Shown: positions 34,777 to 45,040, numbered from the stretch's first letter. The stretch: DNA of 64,000 bases from Streptomyces albus subsp. albus (GCF_000725885.1 NZ_JODR01000025.1:62001-126000); one strand, 5' to 3'. Program-made: numbers and translations. Notes: generated by a model from the letters alone, not told the origin.

Positions 34777-36280
34777 CCTTGCGCTCTCCTGGCTCCTGGT
34801 CGAACTCGTCGGTCACCCGCGGCTGGGCGTCGTCGGTCCCGCTCCAGCGCACGAGCAGGACGCCCAGCGCCTCCTCCTGTTCGAGGGCGACGGCACGTTC
34901 GCGGTAGAGCTCCAGCACCGCGAGGAAGCGGGCGACGACGGTGAGGGTGTCATCGGCGTCCTCGGTCAGCTCCTGGAAGGTCGCCTCGCCCCTCTCCCGC
35001 AGCCGGGCGACGACGACCTCGGCCTGTTCGCGGACGCTGACCAGCGGCGCGTGGATGTGCTCGACGTACACCTGCGGTTTCGGTTTGGGCCGCATGGCTT
35101 TGACGGCGAGCCTGGCGAAGCCCTCGGGGCCGACGCTCAGTGCCACCTCGGGCAGCAGCTCGGCGTGGTGCGGCTCCAGACCGACCGTACGCGGGAACCG
35201 CCGGGCCTCCACGTCGAGGCGGTCGGCGAAGATCTGGGCGATCTGCTTGTAGGCGCGGTACTGGAGCAGCCGCGCGAAGAGCAGGTCGCGGGCTTCCAGA
35301 AGGGCGAGGTCGGCCTCGTCCTCCACCTCGGCCTGGGGCAGCAGGCGTGCGGCCTTCAGGTCGAGGAGGGTGGCGGCGACGACGAGGAACTCGGTGGTCT
35401 GGTCGAGGTCCCAGTCGGGGCCCATGGCACGGATGTGCGCCATGAACTCGTCGGTGACCTTGGAGAGGGCGACTTCGGTGACGTCCAGCTTGTGTTTGGA
35501 GATGAGCTGGAGGAGCAGGTCGAAGGGGCCTTCGAAGTTGTCGAGGACCACCCGGAACCGGCCGTCGTCGGGCTCGGGTTCGGGGTCGCCCTCTGCATGG
35601 GGCCCGGGCTCCTGCTCCGTGTGGGGCTCGACCTCGGTCCCGGGCTCGGCCTCGGTGCCGGGCTCGGCCTCGGTGCCGGATTCGGGCTCGGTGCCGGATT
35701 CGGGCTCGCCCTCCGTGTCGGGATCGGCCCCGGCGCGGGGCCCGAAGTCGGTAGGAGGCACGGCCTCGGTGCGGGGCTCGGGGACGGCCTCAGCGCGGGG
35801 TTCGGCCTCGGGGCCGGATCCGGCCTCGTTTTCGGGCTCGCCCTCCGTGTCGGGATCGGCCCCGGTTCCAGGCTCGGGGCCGGCCTCGGTGCGAGGCTCG
35901 GGGACGGCCTCAGCGCGGGGTTCGGCCTCGGGGCCGGATCCGGCCTCGTTTTCGGGCTCGCCCTCCGTGTCGGGATCGCCCCCGGTTCCAGGCTCGGGGC
36001 CGGCCTCGGTGCGGGGTTCGGCCTCGGTGCGGGGCCCGGCTCCGGTTTCGGTCGCGTCCGTCTCCGCCCCGGGCTCCGGTTCGGCCGTGCCCTCCGCCTC
36101 CGGGTGCGTGTCGGGTGCGACGGCCCCGGGTTCGGAAGCCGGCTGCCGGGGGGCCGTCTGGTCCGGGGCCGCCGGTCGCGGTGCGGGGGCGGGTGCCGGT
36201 TCGGTCACCGCTCCGGGGCCCCGCCCCAGCGGGCGGCGGCCCCGGTTGCGGAGTGTGTCGTCGGACGGCGGAGTCGGCAT
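34769..36280 (-). CDS. scpA: Segregation and condensation protein ScpA with a long acidic repeat extension
   Basis: Kleisin subunit of the SMC condensin, 503 residues, about twice the usual 250-300. The kleisin core begins near residue 238 (FRVVLDNFEGPFDLLLQLISKHKLDV), and the C-terminal winged helix ends around residue 480. The first ~237 residues are Glu/Pro/Gly/Ala/Thr-rich repeats of the type EPRTEAGPEPGTGADPDTEG. They are encoded by a nearly exact 120-bp tandem duplication (35761-36000). The extension is acidic and surely disordered. The start at 36280 lies 26 bases after the RHH gene. Confidence 0.94.
   Translation of the reverse strand: MPTPPSDDTLRNRGRRPLGRGPGAVTEPAPAPAPRPAAPDQTAPRQPASEPGAVAPDTHPEAEGTAEPEPGAETDATETGAGPRTEAEPRTEAGPEPGTGGDPDTEGEPENEAGSGPEAEPRAEAVPEPRTEAGPEPGTGADPDTEGEPENEAGSGPEAEPRAEAVPEPRTEAVPPTDFGPRAGADPDTEGEPESGTEPESGTEAEPGTEAEPGTEVEPHTEQEPGPHAEGDPEPEPDDGRFRVVLDNFEGPFDLLLQLISKHKLDVTEVALSKVTDEFMAHIRAMGPDWDLDQTTEFLVVAATLLDLKAARLLPQAEVEDEADLALLEARDLLFARLLQYRAYKQIAQIFADRLDVEARRFPRTVGLEPHHAELLPEVALSVGPEGFARLAVKAMRPKPKPQVYVEHIHAPLVSVREQAEVVVARLRERGEATFQELTEDADDTLTVVARFLAVLELYRERAVALEQEEALGVLLVRWSGTDDAQPRVTDEFDQEPGERKDE
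35761..36000 (-). repeat. 120-bp tandem duplication inside scpA
   Basis: Positions 35761-35880 and 35881-36000 are identical except for 2 bases. A third, partial copy begins at 36001. The unit is 40 codons (ScpA residues 94-133 and 134-173), so the frame is kept. Such near-identity points to recent expansion and probable length variation. Confidence 0.95.
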
Positions 36281-36305
36281 CGCAGGCAGCGTACTGGCAA
36301 GCAGG

Positions 36306-36989
36306 TCAGCGCCCGCGCAACCGCCGTACGAGAATGCTCGCGTCTCCTCGGGACTCCAGATCGGCCAGCACCACGGCGACGGCCTCGCGCACGATCCGGC
36401 CGCGGTCGACGGCCAGTCCGTGTTCGCCGCGCAGGACGAGCCGCGCGTGTTCGAGGTCCATCAGCTCTTCGGCCGAGACGTACACGGTGATCTTCTCGTC
36501 GTGGCGCTCGCGTCCACTGGGGCGGCGGGCGGCCCGGCCGCGCCGCGGGGCGGCACCGCTCCCCGCGGCGGGAGAGCCGGTGGCCTGCCGGGACTTGGCC
36601 GCGCCGGTGCGGCGGGTGGAGCGTTCCGCCGGTGCGGGACCCGCCTGTTGGGGCGGGGACGCGGGGCGCTGCTCGTCCGTCCTGGCCGTGCCGCGTCCGC
36701 GCCGGCCCGCGTGTTCGGCTGCGCTGCCGCCGGTCTCGCCCTGCGGGTCACCGGTGGCGGCGTGCTCGGCGCCGGCGGACTGGGGGGCGGGCTCGGAGGC
36801 GGGTGCGGGCACCTTGGCACCGCCGGAGGGCGCGGGAGGCGGCGTCGCGCCGTCCGGGTCCGGCGCCGCCTCGCCGTTGAGCCGGCCGTTCTGCTGGGGG
36901 TCCTGCTGGGGTGCCGAGGGCTGGACGGCGGCACCACCGGTCGTACGGAACAATTCGTCGGCTGCCGGGAGACTCACTCGGCGTGGCAC
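36306..36989 (-). CDS. Ribbon-helix-helix-type DNA-binding protein next to ParA
   Basis: Protein of 227 residues. About 160 residues of disordered Pro/Ala/Arg/Gly-rich sequence precede a short C-terminal domain (about 163-215; KITVYVSAEELMDLEHARLVLRGEHGLAVDRGRIVREAVAVVLADLE). A beta strand, helix, turn, helix with an RGRIVREAV second helix fits a ribbon-helix-helix (CopG/ParG-like) fold. It overlaps the parA end by 16 bases. GTG 36989 has GGGAGGTG 8 bases upstream; GTG 36977 (GTGA overlap) is the alternative. By analogy with plasmid ParA-ParG systems it may be the centromere-binding or ParA-regulating partner; that is inference. Confidence 0.75.
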   Translation of the reverse strand: MPRRVSLPAADELFRTTGGAAVQPSAPQQDPQQNGRLNGEAAPDPDGATPPPAPSGGAKVPAPASEPAPQSAGAEHAATGDPQGETGGSAAEHAGRRGRGTARTDEQRPASPPQQAGPAPAERSTRRTGAAKSRQATGSPAAGSGAAPRRGRAARRPSGRERHDEKITVYVSAEELMDLEHARLVLRGEHGLAVDRGRIVREAVAVVLADLESRGDASILVRRLRGR

Positions 36990-38182
36990 CGGGCGAGCAC
37001 CTCCCTGGCGAGCTGGCGATAGGCGGCGGCACCGACGGAGTTGGAGGCGTACGTCGTGATCGGCTCACCGGCGACGGTGGTCTCCGGGAAGCGGACGGTG
37101 CGTCCGATGACCGTGTGGTACACGTTGTCGTCGAACGCCTCCACGACGCGGGCGAGCACCTCGCGGCTGTGCACGGTCCGCGAGTCGTACATCGTGGCCA
37201 GGATGCCGTCGAGTTGGAGTTCGGGGTTGAGCCGCTCCTGCACCTTCTCGATCGTCTCGGTCAGCAGGGCGACGCCGCGCAGTGCGAAGAACTCGCACTC
37301 CAGCGGGACGATCACCTTGTGCGCCGCGGTGAGCGCGTTGACCGTGAGCAGGCCGAGCGAGGGCTGGCAGTCGATCACGATGAAGTCGTAGTCGCTCAGC
37401 AGCGGGGCGAGTGCGCGCTGGAGCGTGGACTCGCGGGCGACCTCGCTGACGAGCTGCACCTCGGCCGCCGACAGGTCGATGTTGCTGGGCAGCAGGTCCA
37501 TGCCGGCGACCGCGGTCTTGAGCAGCACCTCGTCGGGGGCCAGGCCGCGTTCCATCAGCAGGTTGTAGACCGTCAGGTCGAGTTCCATCGGGTTGACGCC
37601 GAGGCCGACCGAGAGGGCGCCCTGCGGGTCGAAGTCGACGAGCAGCACCCGCCGTCCGTACTCCGCGAGGGCCGCGCCCAGGTTGATGGTCGAGGTCGTC
37701 TTGCCGACCCCGCCCTTCTGGTTGCACATCGCGATGATCTTGGCCGGTCCGTGCTCGTTGACGGGGCCGGGGATCGGGAAGTACGGCAGCGGCCGGCCGG
37801 TGGGGCCGATGCGCTCGCGGCGCTGGCGTGCCGCGTCGGGCGCGAGCGTCGCCGCGTACTCCGGATCGGGTTCGTACTCCGCGTCCGGGTCGTAGAAGTG
37901 CCCCTCGGGCAGTTCGCCGTAGTTGGGGTCGTAGTGGGGGTCACTGTAGTCGGCGAAACGCTCGGCGGACTGACCGTTCGTAGCGTCGCCGGCCGTGGCG
38001 TTCACGTGTTGGCCGTCCGTGCTCTGGTTGGCTGTCATGGTGTGCGTCGGGTTCTGGTGGGCCGCGAAGGTGCGGACAGCGACGGAGCCGACACCCTCGG
38101 GCCCTGTGGGACCGAAGGACCCCTGGCCGCGTTCAGGCGCTCCTGGTTGACCACCCCCGGGAGAAAATGTCGACTCGTTCAC
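36974..38182 (-). CDS. parA: ParA-family ATPase
   Basis: Walker-type partition ATPase of 402 residues. About 145 disordered acidic/Tyr-rich residues precede the ATPase domain. The deviant Walker A is CNQKGGVGKTTST (about 153-165), followed by LLVDFDPQGALS, and the switch DCQPSLGLLTVNAL. This is not the oriC-linked parA beside parB and rsmG: no parB or parS follows, but scpA, scpB and an RHH gene do. The GTG at 38182 has GAGGAGGT 10 bases upstream; ATG 38038 is a shorter alternative. The likely role is positioning of DNA or a protein cargo in concert with condensin. Confidence 0.92.
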   Translation of the reverse strand: MNESTFSPGGGQPGAPERGQGSFGPTGPEGVGSVAVRTFAAHQNPTHTMTANQSTDGQHVNATAGDATNGQSAERFADYSDPHYDPNYGELPEGHFYDPDAEYEPDPEYAATLAPDAARQRRERIGPTGRPLPYFPIPGPVNEHGPAKIIAMCNQKGGVGKTTSTINLGAALAEYGRRVLLVDFDPQGALSVGLGVNPMELDLTVYNLLMERGLAPDEVLLKTAVAGMDLLPSNIDLSAAEVQLVSEVARESTLQRALAPLLSDYDFIVIDCQPSLGLLTVNALTAAHKVIVPLECEFFALRGVALLTETIEKVQERLNPELQLDGILATMYDSRTVHSREVLARVVEAFDDNVYHTVIGRTVRFPETTVAGEPITTYASNSVGAAAYRQLAREVLARCHAE

Positions 38183-38572
38183 AAGTCGTCGTACCTCCTC
38201 AGGTGACCAGGAAATTTCTCGACTAGTCAGCGTGACACCATGCCGACGGTTGGCGACTCTATGGCGTGTCGGCGGTCCGCAGCAACACAATCCGCCGTAG
38301 ACGGCACGATGTGTCGGTATGCGACCGCCGTCGTGTCAAGAGGCTCCCGGGTGACGTCCGGGCGGTTTCACCGGGGGGCAAAACGGTCGGACGGTGATGT
38401 TCTCGGCGAGTCGGATGACTGTATGCGGACATGACGACGTCACCGCCCGGACCCTCCCCCCGGGGTCCGGACGGTGACGTGATGTTGCTGACGTTGACCC
38501 CGGGGGTTGACCGGGCGCGGACTCTGTCCGAATCCCGCACCCTGCCGCCCCGGCGGCCCGCGCGGCGGGCGC
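38183..38572. other. Region between ald and parA with repeated GGTGACGT-like motifs
   Basis: No gene is seen. The octamer GGTGA(C/T)GT occurs directly at 38350, 38393 and 38473, and inverted at 38437. The last two form the arms of a large palindrome (38437-38480). The region precedes parA and follows ald, so it may combine a terminator, the parA promoter and an operator or partition site. Confidence 0.5.
38437..38480. terminator. 17-bp-arm palindrome between ald and parA
   Basis: ACGTCACCG-C-CCGGACC and GGTCCGG-A-CGGTGACGT pair with a single mismatch around a 10-base loop. It is 93 bases past the ald stop, so it can act as the ald terminator. Because its ends carry the repeated GGTGACGT motif, it could instead be a protein-binding site. 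Confidence 0.5.
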
Positions 38573-39697
38573 TCAGCCCAGCAGCGCCGCCGTGTCACGC
38601 ACCGGCAGGCCGTGGGCCTCGCCGACGGAGCCGTACGTCAGTTCGCCCTCGTGGGTGTTGAGACCCTTGGCGAGCGCCGGGTCGCGGCGCAGGGCCTCGC
38701 GCCAGCCGCGGTTGGCGACCTCGACGATGTAGGGCAGGGTCGCGTTGGTCAGCGCGTGCGTGGAGGTGTTCGGCACGGCGCCGGGCATGTTGGCGACGCA
38801 GTAGAAGACCGAGTCGTGGACCGGGAAGGTCGGCTCGGCGTGCGTGGTCGGGCGCGAGTCCTCGAAGCAGCCGCCCTGGTCGATCGCGATGTCGACAAGG
38901 ACACTTCCGGGCTTCATCCGGGACACCAGGTCGTTGCTGACCAGCTTCGGCGCCTTCGCGCCCGGGATCAGCACGGCACCGACCACCAGGTCGGCCTCCA
39001 GCACGGCCCGCTCCAGCTCGAAGGCGTTGGAGCTGATGGTGCGCACCCGGTTGCCGAAGATCTTGTCGGCCTCGCGGAGCTTGTTGATGTCCTTGTCGAG
39101 CAGGGTGACGTGGAAGCCGAGGCCCACGGCGATCTGGGTGGCGTTCCAGCCGGAGACGCCGCCGCCGATGACGACCGCGCGGCCGGGGTTGACCCCGGGC
39201 ACACCGCCGGGCAGCACACCGCGACCGCCCGCGGAGGCCATCAGGTGGTAGGCGCCGACCTGCGGGGCGATCCGGCCCGCGACCTCCGACATGGGGGCCA
39301 GCAGCGGCAGCGTGCGGTTGGGCAGCTCGACCGTCTCGTAGGCGATGGCGGTGGTGCCGGCCTTCAGCAGGGCGTCGGTGCACTCGCGGGACGCGGCCAG
39401 GTGCAGATAGGTGAAGAGGGTCTGGTCCTTGCGGAGGCGGTGGTACTCCTCGGCGACCGGCTCCTTGACCTTGAGCACGAGGTCGGCGGTGGCCCACACC
39501 TCGTCCGCCGTCTCCAGGATCGTCGCTCCGGCGGCGGTGTACTCCCCGTCCGGGATGGACGAGCCCGCGCCGGCGTCCTTCTCGACGAAGACCTGGTGGC
39601 CGTTCCGCGCCAGCTCCATCACCCCGGCGGGGGTGATGGCGACACGGAACTCGTTGTTCTTGACCTCGCGGGGGATACCGACCTTCACGTCGATCAC
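38573..39697 (-). CDS. ald: Alanine dehydrogenase
   Basis: NAD-dependent L-alanine to pyruvate dehydrogenase of 374 residues, full length. The substrate region has [17 protein letters not shown], then LKVKEP with the pyruvate-binding lysine and TYLHLAAS with the catalytic histidine. The NAD domain has [15 protein letters not shown] near residue 175. The conserved DIAIDQGG and HAEPTF are present. The GTG at 39697 has GAAGGA. A promoter-like pair lies at 39781-39808. Ald supports alanine use as nitrogen source and redox balance. Confidence 0.96.
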   Translation of the reverse strand: MIDVKVGIPREVKNNEFRVAITPAGVMELARNGHQVFVEKDAGAGSSIPDGEYTAAGATILETADEVWATADLVLKVKEPVAEEYHRLRKDQTLFTYLHLAASRECTDALLKAGTTAIAYETVELPNRTLPLLAPMSEVAGRIAPQVGAYHLMASAGGRGVLPGGVPGVNPGRAVVIGGGVSGWNATQIAVGLGFHVTLLDKDINKLREADKIFGNRVRTISSNAFELERAVLEADLVVGAVLIPGAKAPKLVSNDLVSRMKPGSVLVDIAIDQGGCFEDSRPTTHAEPTFPVHDSVFYCVANMPGAVPNTSTHALTNATLPYIVEVANRGWREALRRDPALAKGLNTHEGELTYGSVGEAHGLPVRDTAALLG

Positions 39698-39780
39698 GGT
39701 CCTTCACTCGGGGTGCAGAAGGCTGGGGAAGACGCCGGGTCGCACATGCTCGAAAACACCGGCGGGACCGCGGCTCAACC

Positions 39781-39808
39781 AGTCTAATTAAGGACGCTTA
39801 CCTGTCCA
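39781..39808 (-). promoter_or_regulatory. Candidate ald promoter
   Basis: On the minus strand TGGACA (39808-39803) and TAGACT (39786-39781) are separated by 16 bp. They match the Streptomyces housekeeping consensus TTGAC(A/G)-N16-18-TAG(A/G)(A/G)T well. A transcript would start near 39775, about 78 bases before the GTG. Confidence 0.5.
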
Positions 39809-39864
39809 GCCTTACAAACAGTCGATCTATTCCGAGAATGCTATACGTTTCGCAGGTTGCGAGG

Positions 39865-39899
39865 CTCAGGGGCCTCCTGAGGCGGCCGAGGCCCCTCAG
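39865..39899 (-). terminator. Hairpin at the end of the STAND ATPase gene
   Basis: 12-base arms CTCAGGGGCCTC and GAGGCCCCTCAG pair at 11 positions around an 11-base loop. The right arm includes the stop codon of the minus-strand gene. Confidence 0.65.
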
Positions 39900-42493
39900 C
39901 GGTCCCGCTCACGCTCTGCCGCGTACCCGCGAGACACCCGTCCCCGTCCCGCACCGCCCGGTTCCGCGGAGTGACCGCGCGGTCCTCGCGGGTCACCGTC
40001 CCCCTTCCGGCCCGCCCCGCGCGGCAGGGGCAGCCCCGGGCCGGTGTCCGGCTCGCGCCCGCCCAGCAGCCGGCGGGCCGCCGCCCGGTGCCGGCGGGCG
40101 GCGCGCAGCTCGCCGACCCGCTCGGCGGCCTCGGCCGTCCGCAGCTCCAGCGCCGCCGCCAGCCCCTCCTCCCCGGCCCGGTACGCCACCGCCAGCGCCT
40201 GCTTGAAGGTGCGCAGCGCCTCCTGCGGCCGTTCCGCGTGCTGCTGGACGCGCGCCACCTCCGCCAGCGCACGGGCGTGGTCCGCCGGGTCGTGCAGCCT
40301 GCGGAAGGCCGCCGCGGCGGCCCGCCAGGCACGCAGTGCCTCCTCCCAGCTCCCCGCGCAGGCGTGGACCGTACCGATCCGGCCGTGCAGCCGGGCTGCG
40401 GCCTCCTGGTCCGCCCGCCGGTCCTGGGCCAGCCGCGCCTCCAGCGCCCTGCCGTACCAGTCCGCCGCCCGCTCCCACTCCTCCAGCTCGGCGTAGCAGG
40501 CGCCCAGCGACTCCATGGCGCGGCCCGCCGCCTGCTCGTCGCCGCCCTCCCGTGCGGCGTCCAGCGCCGTGCGGTAGCGCACCAGAGCCTGCTCGAAGCG
40601 GTCGTTGCGGGCGTCCAGGTCGCCCAGGTTCAGCAGCGCCGCGGCCCGCTCCCGGGGCATACGGCCCCGCTCGGCCACCCGCAGCACCAGTTCGTGCAGG
40701 CGGTACAGCTCCGGCGCCGCCTCCTCGGGCTCCCGGTGCGCGTCGAAAGCGCGGGCCAGGGCCGAGACCAGGCGCCGGGCCAGCGTGTCGAGCGCGCCCT
40801 GCGACTCGGTCACCGCCGTACGCGTGGCCGCCAGCAGCGCCGGCCGCCGCGTCTCCAGCCAGGCGCGGGCCCCTGCGGGGTGGGTGAAGCGCAGCCCGTG
40901 CGGCAGCTCCGCCATCCGGTCGCGGGCCGGTGACCCCGCGGGCTCGCACACGGCCCGGCAGGCCTGGAGCTGGCGGACCAGCCGCTCCAGCATCCTGGCG
41001 CGGGCCAGCAGCGTGTCGGCCGGGCGTTCCCGTGCGGCCAACTCGGCGCGCAGCAGCGGATCGAGGCAGCCCGGCACCTGGTAGCGGTCACCGCCGAGGG
41101 CGCGCAGCAGTCCGAGCCGTACGAAGCGGTCCAGGGCCGCGTGTGCGGTGCTCACCGAGCAGCCGCCCAGCGCGGAGGCGATCTGCGGGTCCACGAAGCC
41201 GGCGGGCGCGAGGGCGAGCAGCCGCAGCAGCCGGGCTGGCGCGGTCGCCAGCGAGTCGTGCACGAGGCGGAAGGTGTGCACCAGCGGGGCGGGTGGGCGG
41301 GTACGGGCGCGGGGCGGGGCCGCCGGACCGTCCTCACCGTCCCGGTCCACCCACGGGCTGCTGTGGCCCGCGAGGCTCCCGTGGTCCGCGCGGCTTGTGT
41401 GGCCTGTGTGGCCTGCATGGCCAGTGTGGCCAGTGCGGCGCTCGAAGTCCCTGTGATCCCCGTGGGCTGCGCGGTCCACTCGGTCCCCGCGAGCTGTGCG
41501 GCCCCCGACGCGGTCCGTGCTGTCGCCGTCGTCCGGGTCCTCCAGGCCGTCGTCCTCGTCCTCGTCCGGGTCCTCGGGCACCCCAGCGTGCCCCCCGGCG
41601 GCCCCGGACGTCCGGTACGCCCCTGAGGGCCCGTGCCCGGCTCCCGGACGGGGCCGTCCGCTCGGGCCCTCGTCCTCCGCCGGATCCTCCCCTTCCGCCT
41701 CCGCCGGCGGCTCCTGCTCCCCGGACCCCGCGGCCTCGGCGACCGCGTCGAGCGCCCTCGTGGCGTCCAGCACCGACAGCTTCGGGTGGGCGCCGAACCA
41801 GCCGCCCATCAGCGTGAGCGCAGCCGGCAGGTCGCCGCACCGTTCGGCCAGCACCTCGGCGCCGCGCGGGTCCACCGTGATCCGGGGCGCCGATCCGGCG
41901 TACCGGGCCAGCATCGCCACCGCGGAGGCCCGGTCCAGCCCGCCGAGGGTGCACGGCCGCACGTCGGGCACTCCGGTCAGCGGCCCGGCGGAGACGGCGA
42001 CGACGAGACAGTCACGGCTCTCCGGCGCCAGGTCCAGCACCTGGTCGGCGTGGGCCACGTCGTCGAGCAGCAGGACGAGCCGGCCGCGCCGGGCCAGCGC
42101 GTCGCGCAGCGCGGCGGTGACGGTGTCGTCGTCGGCGCCCGGTGGCGGGACGGAGACGGCGGTGCCGAGGCGGGCGAGGGCGGCCAGCAGATCCCGGGCG
42201 GCCCGTTCACCGGGCACGGGGGTGCCGCCGGACTCGGTGAGGCGGGCCCGCAGGACGCCCCCGGGATAGCGGTCGGCGATCCGGCGGACGAACTCCTCGG
42301 CCAGCGCGGTGCGTCCGGAGCCGGGCGCCCCGGCGATCAGCAGGACCCGGCAGTGCGGGAGGGGCTGACCGGCGAGGGTGTGGAGCCCGACGCTGACGAT
42401 GTCGTCGCACAGTGCGCCCAGTTCGCGTTCGCGACCCGTGAAGGGGTGGGGGCTCGGCCCCGCGGTCGTGGGCTCCACCGCCTGATGTGTCAC
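39896..42493 (-). CDS. STAND-type ATPase with TPR repeats
   Basis: Large soluble protein of 865 residues. The NTPase domain covers about residues 20-235: Walker A GAPGSGRTAL at 53-62, Walker B RLVLLLDDVAHADQ, then a winged-helix region (about 410-480). A linker at about 240-400 is acidic, then His/Gly/Thr-rich (GHTGHAGHTGHT from 9-bp repeats). TPR-like helices occupy about 620-800 (ALLNLGDLDARNDRFEQALVRYRTALD). The tail is basic and Gly-rich. The layout matches actinobacterial AfsR/SARP-derived STAND proteins without the DNA-binding domain. GTG 42493 has GGGAG. Partners unknown; it stands alone between ald and the nudix-pyrG unit. Confidence 0.85.
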   Translation of the reverse strand: MTHQAVEPTTAGPSPHPFTGRERELGALCDDIVSVGLHTLAGQPLPHCRVLLIAGAPGSGRTALAEEFVRRIADRYPGGVLRARLTESGGTPVPGERAARDLLAALARLGTAVSVPPPGADDDTVTAALRDALARRGRLVLLLDDVAHADQVLDLAPESRDCLVVAVSAGPLTGVPDVRPCTLGGLDRASAVAMLARYAGSAPRITVDPRGAEVLAERCGDLPAALTLMGGWFGAHPKLSVLDATRALDAVAEAAGSGEQEPPAEAEGEDPAEDEGPSGRPRPGAGHGPSGAYRTSGAAGGHAGVPEDPDEDEDDGLEDPDDGDSTDRVGGRTARGDRVDRAAHGDHRDFERRTGHTGHAGHTGHTSRADHGSLAGHSSPWVDRDGEDGPAAPPRARTRPPAPLVHTFRLVHDSLATAPARLLRLLALAPAGFVDPQIASALGGCSVSTAHAALDRFVRLGLLRALGGDRYQVPGCLDPLLRAELAARERPADTLLARARMLERLVRQLQACRAVCEPAGSPARDRMAELPHGLRFTHPAGARAWLETRRPALLAATRTAVTESQGALDTLARRLVSALARAFDAHREPEEAAPELYRLHELVLRVAERGRMPRERAAALLNLGDLDARNDRFEQALVRYRTALDAAREGGDEQAAGRAMESLGACYAELEEWERAADWYGRALEARLAQDRRADQEAAARLHGRIGTVHACAGSWEEALRAWRAAAAAFRRLHDPADHARALAEVARVQQHAERPQEALRTFKQALAVAYRAGEEGLAAALELRTAEAAERVGELRAARRHRAAARRLLGGREPDTGPGLPLPRGAGRKGDGDPRGPRGHSAEPGGAGRGRVSRGYAAERERDR

Positions 42494-42686
42494 GGGCTAC
42501 GCTCCCGTTCGCTGTTCATCTGGTGTGCGCGGATGAAGGCGAGCGTAGTTCACCGCGCGACGGGAGCCGGGGCGGATGGTTGCCCCCGCCATGCAGAAAA
42601 TCACCACACCGGCTCAGGGCGTGGCAGCGGGGCCGGAGAGGCCGCGAGAGGCCCCTCCGGTTCCCGTTCCGCTCAGGCGGTGCGAG

Positions 42687-42744
42687 CCGGTCCCCCGCCG
42701 CGCGCCGGGGCCGGGCTCCCGTCCCCGGCGCGCGGCGGGACCGG
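42687..42744 (-). terminator. Very long terminator hairpin after the nudix gene
   Basis: A 22-bp stem (arms beginning CCGGTCCC and ending GCGCCGGGG), interrupted only by a 2-base bulge, closes a 12-base loop. It lies 2 bases beyond the stop of the nudix gene on the minus strand, ending the pyrG-nudix unit. Confidence 0.85.
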
Positions 42745-42746
42745 TG

Positions 42747-43385
42747 TCACTCCGCTTCGAAGGGGCGGGCCGGCCAGGGGGCCTGGGCGGGACGCAGGGC
42801 GCCGGGGCCGCCGCCACTGGCGAGCGCGGCGTTCAGCGCGAGGCACCCGACGACGAGGCAGTTGTTGTGCAGCTCGCCCGCCAGCGCACCCCGGACCAGC
42901 TCCTCGAGGGGCACCCGGGCCAGCTCCATGTCGGCCTCCTCCTCGGAGACCTCGAAGCGTTCGCCCTCGACCTCGGACAGCTGCCGCGCGAGGAAGATCC
43001 GTACGGCCTCGTCGCTGCCGCCCGGCGTGGTGTAGACGTCCACCAGCACCCGCCAGTCCTCGGCCTTGACGTGCGCCTCCTCGTACAGCTCGCGCTGCGC
43101 CGCCGCCAGGGGGTTCTCGCCGGGCACGTCCAGCAGGCCGGCCGGGATCTCCCACAGCTTCTCGCGGACGGGGTGCCGGTACTGGTTGATGACCAGTACG
43201 TGGTCCTTCTCGTCCAGGGCGAGGATGGCGACCGACCCGGGGTGGGTCTGGTAGTCGCGGCTGACGACCGAGCCGTCGGGCATGACGACCTGATCGGTGC
43301 GGACCCCGGTCTTGTTCCCCTGGAAGGGGGTGGAGGTCGCGGTGACCTCCCACTCCTCCGGGGTGTCGGAAATGCGTGACGCCAT
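42747..43385 (-). CDS. Nudix hydrolase, ADP-ribose pyrophosphatase type
   Basis: Hydrolase of 212 residues. The nudix box reads G-LLDVPG-E-NPLAAAQ-RELYEEAHV; it keeps the metal-binding REXXEE but has His in place of the usual Gly. WEIPAGLLD before it and VYTTPGGSDEAVRIFLA after it are features of ADP-ribose pyrophosphatases, so hydrolysis of ADP-ribose to AMP and ribose 5-phosphate is likely. ATG 43385 is chosen for GGGGGAG 8 bases upstream; a GTG at 43394 overlapping the pyrG stop (GTGA) is the alternative. Coupled to pyrG. Confidence 0.88.
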   Translation of the reverse strand: MASRISDTPEEWEVTATSTPFQGNKTGVRTDQVVMPDGSVVSRDYQTHPGSVAILALDEKDHVLVINQYRHPVREKLWEIPAGLLDVPGENPLAAAQRELYEEAHVKAEDWRVLVDVYTTPGGSDEAVRIFLARQLSEVEGERFEVSEEEADMELARVPLEELVRGALAGELHNNCLVVGCLALNAALASGGGPGALRPAQAPWPARPFEAE

Positions 43386-43390
43386 GGTGC

Positions 43391-45040
<1,650 letters not shown>

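Noticed and set aside
35761..36040. CRISPR-like or satellite repeat
   Set aside because: The 120-bp units keep reading frame within scpA, encode a regular acidic peptide and have no spacers.
36974..38572. oriC-linked parAB locus with parS sites
   Set aside because: No parB, gidB/rsmG or dnaA-side genes and no GTTTCACGTGAAAC-like parS are present; this is a different ParA.
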